Shown here piece after piece: positions 57,112 to 64,000 of a stretch of 64,000 nt of DNA. Positions within the stretch are counted from its first letter, which is position 1. Every line of letters starts with the position of its first letter. Under the pieces are notes generated by a model that was not told the origin of the DNA, did no database searches, and saw nothing but the letters and a program-made list of their open reading frames with translations. Location: assembly GCA_021772775.1 (NCBI GenBank), contig JAJFLH010000035.1:124001-188000 (forward strand). The letters are read 5' to 3'. A program made the position numbers and the translations under genes. The DNA comes from Mariprofundus sp. Its GTDB lineage: Bacteria; Pseudomonadota; Zetaproteobacteria; Mariprofundales; Mariprofundaceae.

Positions 57112-57347
57112 GGCTGCATGTCCATATAGCCGCATCACTCTTTATATTAACAGCCTGTTCATCTGAACCTGACAATTATGATGATTGTATATTAAAGTAC
57201 ATGCAGGGCACTGGAGGCACTCATGCTGCTACCTTAATTAGAGGAATCTGTGAAAAGAAATTTCCACGAGATCCACTAAAAAAACAAGCATCGCGCAGTG
57301 AGGGTGATGCTCCTTGGTTAGGCGACCCTATTGTTGATGATGAGTAA
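57108..57347 (+). CDS. Small phage-type lipoprotein
   Basis: A 79-residue protein with a lipoprotein signal (LFILTACSS, Cys as the lipidation site). The mature part has YDDCILKYMQGTGGTHAATLIRGICEKKF, i.e. a CIL...C pair that could form a disulfide; similar short C-x-L...C-KKF proteins occur in phages. It is coupled to the Mnt-like gene by an ATGA overlap, so is expressed with the lysogeny repressor. Phage lipoproteins of this kind can block superinfection; not shown here. Confidence 0.72.
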   Translation: MRLHVHIAASLFILTACSSEPDNYDDCILKYMQGTGGTHAATLIRGICEKKFPRDPLKKQASRSEGDAPWLGDPIVDDE

Positions 57348-57361
57348 GATGTTGATTTGGT

Positions 57362-57829
57362 GTGAGTAGGCTATTTTTCACGGCACTGTTTGCCTTTATG
57401 CTTCCAGAAGCATTGTCCGCTGGGCCTTACACTGCTGATCTTGAGCCGGCGGGCGCACTTATACCGTATGAAGATTTCTTTTTTCCATACCTCCCTTCCT
57501 TGGCCGCTGCTGCTGCATTGACTTTTTACCTTGGGCTGAAGGGATTTCTAAATATCCCAAGAAGACTGATCAGGGCTTATTCCACAAGAATACTGAAAGC
57601 TATCGAGACGCAAGGTTATACTTTTTGGATTATTGATAAGGTGGTTGAGTCACTGCTCTTTATCTTGCTACTGCTTCCTTACTTCGCGCTCATGCTGGCT
57701 CTTGTTTCTTTAGATAAGGTAGATAACCTTGCTATTGGCGCAGCCCTTGAGGGTATTCTTCTCGCGTTCGCTACCATTGCAGTGATGAGTGACAGAAGCC
57801 TTAAAAGCATTAGAGCAAAGTACACCTGA
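57362..57829 (+). CDS. Multi-spanning membrane protein of the Mnt-like operon (SieA-position)
   Basis: A 155-residue protein starting at GTG 57362. Hydrophobic stretches: N-terminal segment (about 4-20), LPSLAAAAALTFYLGLKGF, VVESLLFILLLLPYFALMLALVSL and AIGAALEGILLAFATIAVM, making three or four TM helices, with a basic loop IPRRLIRAYSTRIL between. In P22 the gene between the ejection protein gene and mnt is sieA, an inner-membrane superinfection-exclusion protein of about this size. Position and topology fit; sequence homology was not tested. Confidence 0.65.
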   Translation: MSRLFFTALFAFMLPEALSAGPYTADLEPAGALIPYEDFFFPYLPSLAAAAALTFYLGLKGFLNIPRRLIRAYSTRILKAIETQGYTFWIIDKVVESLLFILLLLPYFALMLALVSLDKVDNLAIGAALEGILLAFATIAVMSDRSLKSIRAKYT

Positions 57830-57863
57830 TGAGTAATAATAACTTTTCGAAGCGTGCTTAACC

Positions 57864-58082
57864 ATGGAGGCTGAAGTTGCCGGTTTTAGTTGGGTAGCTT
57901 TCTGGGTTGTGTGCATTCCGCTTTCAGCGTGTCTTTTTCTCGATCTTGATTTAGATAGAGATGAACATGAAAATCATGGTGAGTACCTATGGAGAATGTT
58001 CCCTACGGTATTCATTGCCACTGCTGGATCTATTATGTGGGCCTCTATATCGGGCACCGTTATTGGCTACTTGCTCGCTTAA
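57864..58082 (+). CDS. Small two-TM membrane protein
   Basis: A 72-residue protein with two hydrophobic helices (VAFWVVCIPLSACLFLDL and FIATAGSIMWASISGTVIGYLL) separated by a charged loop (DLDRDEHENHGEYLWRM). It follows the preceding membrane gene by 34 bases and its stop overlaps the end of the convergent polyvalent gene by four bases. Holins have two-TM topology too, but the association with the Mnt-like operon favours a lysogenic function. No family is recognised. Confidence 0.6.
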   Translation: MEAEVAGFSWVAFWVVCIPLSACLFLDLDLDRDEHENHGEYLWRMFPTVFIATAGSIMWASISGTVIGYLLA

Positions 58083-61000
58083 TAAAGAACATCCTCCAAG
58101 GCTTCTTTCGCTGAAACACGCACATGTGGAGTAACGTTAAGGACCGGGGTTAATCCAACAACTGTCTTGGCAATCTTCTTAGGCTTATCTTCCGCTGTTA
58201 AGGCTCCTGCAATTCTGGTTGCGTCACCTGCCAATGGGCCTGCTAAGTTATAGAAACGCCTCGCCCAATCACCATAACCATAGCGGTAAGGCATCATCAT
58301 GTTCATGTAGGCTGTTCCGTCACCTGTCATGCCTGAGCGATCTATGGCCGCCACCACACGTTTCCAGTGATCCTCCTCCATCAAGTACACGTCTTCCCTG
58401 TCGTCATATTTCCATGCTTCACGCAGGAACTGAACGGCATACGCCACAGAGACCATGATAAGAATAGGAATGATTGGCCGCACCTTATCGCGCATGCGTG
58501 GGTATCGCGCCATATCTACAAGAAGCTTTTTCAAGAATGTGTTGGAGTGAACGCTCGTAAATGATTTAAACTGAAACATCACTTGGCCAATTGGGTTTGA
58601 CATAATCCGAGGTAGCGTTGCGCCTATTGGCGTGGTGATAACCTGCTGTGCAAACCTCTGTGCTCCCATGTTGACGTTTTCATAGAACGGGTCTGATTTA
58701 CTAAATCCATCAGCCGCCCATTTTGCAGCAGCAGCCGGATCAAGCCCGAAGTCCTTTAGCTCCATGACAAATTGAGCGCGATCTTTCCCTTTGGAGTTGC
58801 CGACCTTTTTAGCCAGTTGGGAAATATGGTCTTGAGCCATGCCGAATGAAATCATACGCTGAACGTTGGTTAACTGCTCAAGCATAGTCATCTTCATGAA
58901 TGCGTTGGTCATCTTGGATGAAACGCCACCAAAGCGTTGCTGAAAGGCTTGTTCCATGCCGCTCTGTGAGGCTACCCCTAAACGCTCTGTTAATTCACGC
59001 ATCTGTGACTTAGGAATCATCCTATTGCCTGTCGTGGCCTTCAATACTGTAGCCGTGCCTTCACGCATCGCTTCAGCGAAGCCTTTAAACAGGTGTTTGG
59101 TGAAATTCGCGCCATTACCAAGCTTCACATAAGGCATCATGGTTTCAGGGATCGAGGCCAAAAGAACCATGCCAAGGTGAGCCATCACGCTAAAATTCCT
59201 TGCTGTCTGGCTTAGTCTTCTGACGCCTGGATGCATAGCCTCTTGCTTACCCTGCATCCGGTCTGAAAGGAAGTTTATCGATTCAATCAGGTCGTTCATG
59301 TCAGCGAACTTTTCTGAACGTGGAAGCTTATCGTATTGCTTCACAGCTTCGACAGCCAACGCCTCCAGTTTGCTATTATTTACCCCCGCAACCCGCGCAT
59401 ATTCAGAGCGCTTTACAACACTGCTAATATGACGACCTAGCACCGGCTCAATTTCACGTACAAGGAACTGCTTCAGATCAGCATAAGGGACGTCAATAAC
59501 ACGACCTTTTTCAAACGATCCTTTTCGCGCATTACCAACACGCTTGTTGTATCTCTTACCAGCCTTCTTAATCACCTTGCCGTCTTCATTTAGTTCAATG
59601 TGGTGATCGGAAAAGTTCTGGAACATGCCGTCATTCTCGACGATGTTCATATATACCTGTTCGCCGTTCATGCCCTGCTTGTCCACCAGATCAATAAATA
59701 CCTCCTTGTTCTTGCGCAGCTCCTTCACATCATAAACACGCGGGAAATAGTCTTTTAATCGATTAACTTCTATGCCTGCCTCGGCCATGTAATCGCCAAG
59801 CTCATCAAGTAGTTTTTTGAATGGTTTCGCGTCCTCAAGAACAGACAGTGCAACATTGTCGCCGTTCAAGGCATCAACAAGTATCTTCTGGAAACCCTTG
59901 CTCTTATACCTCTTCGGCAAGCCCTCCATTAGCCCTTCAATGCGTTTAAAGAAATGTCCTTTCCGCTCCTGCTCGCGTTGAACCATATCAAGCCCATCCA
60001 GCACGCGGTTCTCATGGGACGCATCTTTATAAAACATATCAGAAATTTGCTTCGTCGCTGGGACGCCAAAGTCTCGAACAATCTGCGTAGGACTGAAGTA
60101 CATCCACTTGGCAAAGCTCATAGCAACGTCAGCCGTGCCGCTATGCTTGATCGTGTTCGCTATGCTTTTGGATTCTTTTTTGATTGCTTTAGCTTCTTCT
60201 TTAACGGTTGCTTCACTGGTCTTTCTAAATAAAGCATCATCACCTTCAGGGAAGTTTTGCTGTGTCCTGCTGCCGTTTTTTATGCCTTTGGAGATACTAA
60301 TTACAAGGCGGCGCAGCTCGCTCCGGCTGGTTGGGCCTTTACTTAACCCTACACTTCTCAGTGCCTTGTTTATGAGTGCAAGAATACTATCGAAAAAGTC
60401 TTTTACTCCTGAAGGTTGCTTCGTTGCAATATCTGCAAATACCTCTTCCGCCTTCACGTCTTCTGACTTGTCGCTGTAGTCCTTTTCAATCTTTTCCCAG
60501 ATCACCTTCAGTGAAGGCTCATTTCTGGACGCTAAGATCTTGTCGAGAATAGTCCTTTTGTCAGCCGGATTAAAAGTGTTGAGGCCGTAGTGACCAAGGA
60601 TTTCATGGCGGAGGGTTTCTCTGGCATCTCGGACTGACGATTGACTAGAAGCGGCAATGAGAAGAACTCCGGCTCTTGGGAGGTAGGCTCCTTTAATGAC
60701 TCCTTCTTTTTCGATACTTCCTTTTGGCCCATACAAGTCCTCCTGAGTCTGCCTTACAATAACTCTTAGCGGTATATTACCATTATAGGAAGATACAAAC
60801 TCATCTGCAACTTTTTGAACGGACTGCACAGACATTCCTGATTCATTTCCATCGCCATAAACTACTGAACCATCGCTAAATAATGGTGCGTTATTCTTGT
60901 TCTTTTTCTTTTTCGCCACTGTTCTTTTGTTGCTCTCAAATGAAGCGTAAGCCTTGCTGATTGCTAACAGGTCTTGCGGTTTCAGCTTACCAATTAGAAC

Positions 61001-64000
61001 ACCCGTGTGTCGGTACAGTGCGATTTTAACAGCTGCGATAAACTCACGAACCCATTTTGCAACAGACTGTGGGGCTGATTGCGCATCGTTCACGTACCCT
61101 TCAACAGCATAACCGGCTAATTCATCAAGAAGGTGCTCTTCTCTGGTGTCTGCCGGGATTCGATCAAATGCGGCTTGGAAGAACTTGTTTACACTACCTG
61201 ACGTTTTGGATGCTGTACGATAGATATTCGAGAGCTGCTTCATTAACTTGGCATGTTTTTTCTTACCTAAGAAATCAGGTGCAAAGCCATCTATATCCAT
61301 GGAAGCATGTGTTAGCTCATGCCAGGCTGTGGCGCTTATACCCTTACGCGTGTTCTCTTTTGCAATCACATATGCTTTGTCGAGATGGTACACGCCTTTG
61401 AACTTTTTACCTACGGAGTGCAGCTTACCTTTACTGTCTCCTTCATCAGACATGATCTGCAACTTACCTTTATCAAGCATCTTAGCCAGGTGCCTATCCT
61501 TGCGTAATTCCGCTTCGGCTTCTGCGGTAGTTAATGCACCGACCTGGTCGAATTTACTTAAATCCGCTTCTGTGCTATAATTCGCCTCGGAGTCGCTTTG
61601 GTTCAAAGCCCTCGGCAATTGGAGCCGAGCAAACTGGAACCATTTGCGACTCTTTTTCATGTTTGCATAAAGTAATCGACCATCTTCAACCTGACGTTTA
61701 AAAAAGTTATTCCTATCTTTTGAATAAACGCTCCCAATTGCATTAACTTGAACACCGCCGTTCTCAACATTTAAATGCAATGTTGCAATCACAGTTTTTC
61801 CATCATGTTTCAATTCAGTCATTACGACCATTGAGTTCTTCTGTGTTGCAGAACTAAACACCATGATTGGATCGGCAATTGCCTTGGGGATCTGCTTCAG
61901 GGTGTCTGCTGGTAAAATGTGCTTATCGTTTATAACTTTATTAGCCACCTTCTGGCTCATAGTAACAGGCAGGTCTTCCGCTCCCACCATCTGTAACACA
62001 CCAGGAGTTTTCCCTACATTTAAAAGCTTATAGCGCCCAAGGCTCCCCGACACAAAGGCATCTACATCATCAGAGAACTTGGCGGCATCTTCTTTAGAGT
62101 AAAGATGTGTTCCGCCCCCCTCAGGTTTGCTTGCATCATTTTTTTCATTAGAGTTCACCGATGGGTCACTTTGGTTCAGCATCCCCGGCAATTGTAGCCG
62201 GGCTTTCCTGTTCTTCTGTGACTTATTGGGGTGCTCCGGCAGCGATTCGTCACCCTTATCCGGAAGGGCCGTTTTCTTAGCGGCCTTTTCTGGTGTACTT
62301 GCTTCTATAGTGGGAACTTTCACCACCTTCTTATCTTTGAGATAAACAGGTGTAATGGTAGTTGCTCCATCCACCATCATCATCATGGATCGATATCTAT
62401 ATTTACCATCGTCAGAAACCAAAATTGATTTATAATCTTTTGAAGCCTTGCGCCACAACTCTGCGGCAACCTCATACCCATTATCCGGATCATTCACTAT
62501 TGGCAGTTTCAGTGCAGCTTGCTTGCTGACCTTTTCAGCTTCTTTGTATGCAGCTTTTGATGGAGAATTAGCCTTTGGCTGTCCATTCTCATGCGTTTCA
62601 CCTGATTTATAGGAAGCCAACAGCTGCTTGGCTTGCTTCAAGTCTTTTTCAGCAGCGACCACTTTGTTGTACTGGTCGGAAAGTTTGTTATTCATCGCAT
62701 CGCGTTGCTTGCCCATCTTGTAATTAGAGCGGCCAGCAACAAAAGAACCGGGGATGTTGTCAGACTCGTTTAAGCGATCCATCTCCTTCTGCTGTTGATT
62801 AACTTCGCTTTCAGCAGCGGAGACATTTATTTCAAGATTGCGCACGACTTGGGGCGATACGCCTTCAGGTAGTGGCTTGGTTTCTTTTTTGGGTGAAGCT
62901 GGCTGTTTGGCTGTTTTTTCTGACTGTGCTATACTTGCGGCATCATGGGCTGGTTGTGAAGATAGTTTGCCACCTTCACTGGTAACGCTAGACGTGTCCA
63001 TACTGTGTCTAACGCCAGCCCTTTTTTCATAGCTTGTCAGAAGCCATGTTTTACCTTTCCCGAACCACTCTAAGCTGATTGTTCCTTTATGTTCCCCTGA
63101 TTCAATTTGGATTCTATTATTTGTCTTGCTAACTACAGTCATTGATTCAATAACACTTTGCAGATCATCAACAACTTCGGGATGAAACTTAATCAACTTG
63201 GACAAGCCGAAACCATCGCCTTTTCCTGTGCCTTCCTTGCCCCATACCAAATCAATATCACCTATTTCAGGGTGCGACAATGCGGCTACGGCTTCGCCGC
63301 CTTTGTTTTCTCTCAGCTTTGCAATAGCTCCCTTGGCATCATGCTTGAACTCGGCATGAATTGTTCCGAAATCTCCAACCTTTTTGTTGGCTTCAACAAT
63401 ATGGTCGTTATTGCTGACTGAATCGGTTTCAGGCTCCGCTACAGGTTTTGTGGAGCGCTCAGAATCTTCAATACTCGTCTGCTTCTTCGCTGACTCGCGG
63501 CCAGCAACATCAAGAAGAGATCCGCCTTTAATCGATTGATCACCACCACTGATAAGATCGTCCGATACTTTCGGCTTATCCAGTTCAAAGAGATTGTCTT
63601 GTGGAGTTGGTTTCTTCTTGGCTTTGCCTGCTTTGGATGGTTCAGCAGTGAGTGTTAGGCTTTCTTCTTGCCTCGGTAAATTTCCCCGGTTTTCAGCACT
63701 GTTGTTTTGCCCATCCGATCCGCCAGACGCTTCGCTTGCTCGTCCGTCAGTTCTTTGCCCTTCTTCGGTAGAACCATTAACTGTTTCATTCGTCGCATCC
63801 TCTTTCTGTAAATCATCAAGGCTTCGCGCCTGCGATGGCAACATATCACCATCGATGAAGATATAACCACCATGCTCTGCGGCCTCTTCTATGTTGTCCA
63901 AATAAGCATCAGACAATGAAGCCGCATGTTTAATGTACGCCTCTCCACCTAATTCTTCAATAGCGATAGCGTCATTGTGCTTTTGTGTGTCTTCCGCTTC
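58079..64000 (-). CDS. Giant polyvalent phage protein (partial, runs off the right edge)
   Basis: At least 1,973 codons; the frame is open through 64,000, so the TTG at 63916 is not the true start. From the N-side: a nuclease-like domain (about 63,400-63,030; GEAVAALSHPEIGDIDLVWG, FGLSKLIKFHPEVV, of PBECR type), a coiled-coil region, a MuF-C-like domain (about 62,060-61,640; ADPIMVFSSATQKNSMVVMTEL), a zincin-like HELTH near 61,320, a second one (HEILGH) near 60,600, long helical regions and a hydrophobic stretch (IPILIMVSVAYAVQFL). The motif RLQLPxxLNQSD occurs twice (near 62,185 and 61,610). Such proteins are often injected with phage DNA. Confidence 0.82.
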   Translation of the reverse strand, partial: EAEDTQKHNDAIAIEELGGEAYIKHAASLSDAYLDNIEEAAEHGGYIFIDGDMLPSQARSLDDLQKEDATNETVNGSTEEGQRTDGRASEASGGSDGQNNSAENRGNLPRQEESLTLTAEPSKAGKAKKKPTPQDNLFELDKPKVSDDLISGGDQSIKGGSLLDVAGRESAKKQTSIEDSERSTKPVAEPETDSVSNNDHIVEANKKVGDFGTIHAEFKHDAKGAIAKLRENKGGEAVAALSHPEIGDIDLVWGKEGTGKGDGFGLSKLIKFHPEVVDDLQSVIESMTVVSKTNNRIQIESGEHKGTISLEWFGKGKTWLLTSYEKRAGVRHSMDTSSVTSEGGKLSSQPAHDAASIAQSEKTAKQPASPKKETKPLPEGVSPQVVRNLEINVSAAESEVNQQQKEMDRLNESDNIPGSFVAGRSNYKMGKQRDAMNNKLSDQYNKVVAAEKDLKQAKQLLASYKSGETHENGQPKANSPSKAAYKEAEKVSKQAALKLPIVNDPDNGYEVAAELWRKASKDYKSILVSDDGKYRYRSMMMMVDGATTITPVYLKDKKVVKVPTIEASTPEKAAKKTALPDKGDESLPEHPNKSQKNRKARLQLPGMLNQSDPSVNSNEKNDASKPEGGGTHLYSKEDAAKFSDDVDAFVSGSLGRYKLLNVGKTPGVLQMVGAEDLPVTMSQKVANKVINDKHILPADTLKQIPKAIADPIMVFSSATQKNSMVVMTELKHDGKTVIATLHLNVENGGVQVNAIGSVYSKDRNNFFKRQVEDGRLLYANMKKSRKWFQFARLQLPRALNQSDSEANYSTEADLSKFDQVGALTTAEAEAELRKDRHLAKMLDKGKLQIMSDEGDSKGKLHSVGKKFKGVYHLDKAYVIAKENTRKGISATAWHELTHASMDIDGFAPDFLGKKKHAKLMKQLSNIYRTASKTSGSVNKFFQAAFDRIPADTREEHLLDELAGYAVEGYVNDAQSAPQSVAKWVREFIAAVKIALYRHTGVLIGKLKPQDLLAISKAYASFESNKRTVAKKKKNKNNAPLFSDGSVVYGDGNESGMSVQSVQKVADEFVSSYNGNIPLRVIVRQTQEDLYGPKGSIEKEGVIKGAYLPRAGVLLIAASSQSSVRDARETLRHEILGHYGLNTFNPADKRTILDKILASRNEPSLKVIWEKIEKDYSDKSEDVKAEEVFADIATKQPSGVKDFFDSILALINKALRSVGLSKGPTSRSELRRLVISISKGIKNGSRTQQNFPEGDDALFRKTSEATVKEEAKAIKKESKSIANTIKHSGTADVAMSFAKWMYFSPTQIVRDFGVPATKQISDMFYKDASHENRVLDGLDMVQREQERKGHFFKRIEGLMEGLPKRYKSKGFQKILVDALNGDNVALSVLEDAKPFKKLLDELGDYMAEAGIEVNRLKDYFPRVYDVKELRKNKEVFIDLVDKQGMNGEQVYMNIVENDGMFQNFSDHHIELNEDGKVIKKAGKRYNKRVGNARKGSFEKGRVIDVPYADLKQFLVREIEPVLGRHISSVVKRSEYARVAGVNNSKLEALAVEAVKQYDKLPRSEKFADMNDLIESINFLSDRMQGKQEAMHPGVRRLSQTARNFSVMAHLGMVLLASIPETMMPYVKLGNGANFTKHLFKGFAEAMREGTATVLKATTGNRMIPKSQMRELTERLGVASQSGMEQAFQQRFGGVSSKMTNAFMKMTMLEQLTNVQRMISFGMAQDHISQLAKKVGNSKGKDRAQFVMELKDFGLDPAAAAKWAADGFSKSDPFYENVNMGAQRFAQQVITTPIGATLPRIMSNPIGQVMFQFKSFTSVHSNTFLKKLLVDMARYPRMRDKVRPIIPILIMVSVAYAVQFLREAWKYDDREDVYLMEEDHWKRVVAAIDRSGMTGDGTAYMNMMMPYRYGYGDWARRFYNLAGPLAGDATRIAGALTAEDKPKKIAKTVVGLTPVLNVTPHVRVSAKEALEDVLY

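Overview
The window is chromosomal DNA of a flagellated, LPS-making Gram-negative proteobacterium, joined near position 55,350 to what looks like one end of an integrated phage. Gene content (fliL-fliR export block, MEP-pathway ispH, coaBC-dut pair, Hsp15, ArfB, MtgA, KdsB/RfaE, monomeric NADP-isocitrate dehydrogenase, a chemoreceptor with a c-type heme motif) fits Gamma- or Zetaproteobacteria. The assignment is inference from gene families only; there is no rRNA or other taxonomic marker.

Region 1 (1-3,885) is the 3' end of a flagellar operon, fliL(partial)-M-N-O-P-Q-R, all on the plus strand. Region 2 (3,900-13,800) is housekeeping: a CPBP protease-like protein, a DUF3187 protein and ispH on the minus strand, then Bcp peroxiredoxin, coaBC-dut, an isolated PilP-like gene, nth, Hsp15, a glutaredoxin-like protein, a DnaQ-type exonuclease coupled to arfB, and a secreted lipase-like hydrolase. 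Region 3 (13,830-19,090) holds a small winged-helix regulator with a palindrome inside its promoter spacer, a TPR protein and a 948-residue secreted HEXXH/beta-propeller/beta-barrel protein. It ends in three decaying copies of an unknown domain, broken by a 2-nt deletion, a 1-nt insertion and a nonsense codon. Region 4 (19,190-32,100) has mtgA, icd, the heme-type chemoreceptor, ilvD, nadA, an OmpA-like protein, a LOG-family protein and a voltage-gated-type cation channel.

Region 5 (32,400-40,750) is a cell-envelope sugar cluster on the plus strand: GT2, two methyltransferases, an epimerase, a GT39-like transferase, rfaE1 and kdsB, followed by a lipoprotein and thrB. Region 6 (40,900-55,000) is mostly minus strand: two DEAD-box helicases (CsdA-like and RhlE-like), a decapeptide-repeat coiled-coil protein with an SH3 domain, DUF971, a 2Fe-2S ferredoxin-like gene, S4 and lipoprotein genes, an FGE-like protein, a two-TM K+ channel, and an overlapping pair encoding an FHA membrane protein and a secreted trypsin-like protease.

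Region 7 (55,190-64,000) is phage-like. A 57-nt 3' fragment of a tRNA-Arg(CCU) gene marks a probable attachment site. To its right lies a module with the layout of the phage P22 immI region: an Arc-like ribbon-helix-helix gene coupled to an AntA/KilAC antirepressor on one strand, and a divergent Mnt-like ribbon-helix-helix gene on the other. Between them is an array of three 13-bp palindromes spaced exactly 26 bp apart. The Mnt-like gene is coupled to a lipoprotein and two small membrane proteins, in the position where P22 carries its sieA superinfection-exclusion gene. Beyond this, running off the right edge, is a polyvalent phage protein of at least 1,970 residues with two zincin-like motifs and phage nuclease-like domains. 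The candidate new system is this immunity switch with its linked membrane-protein operon.
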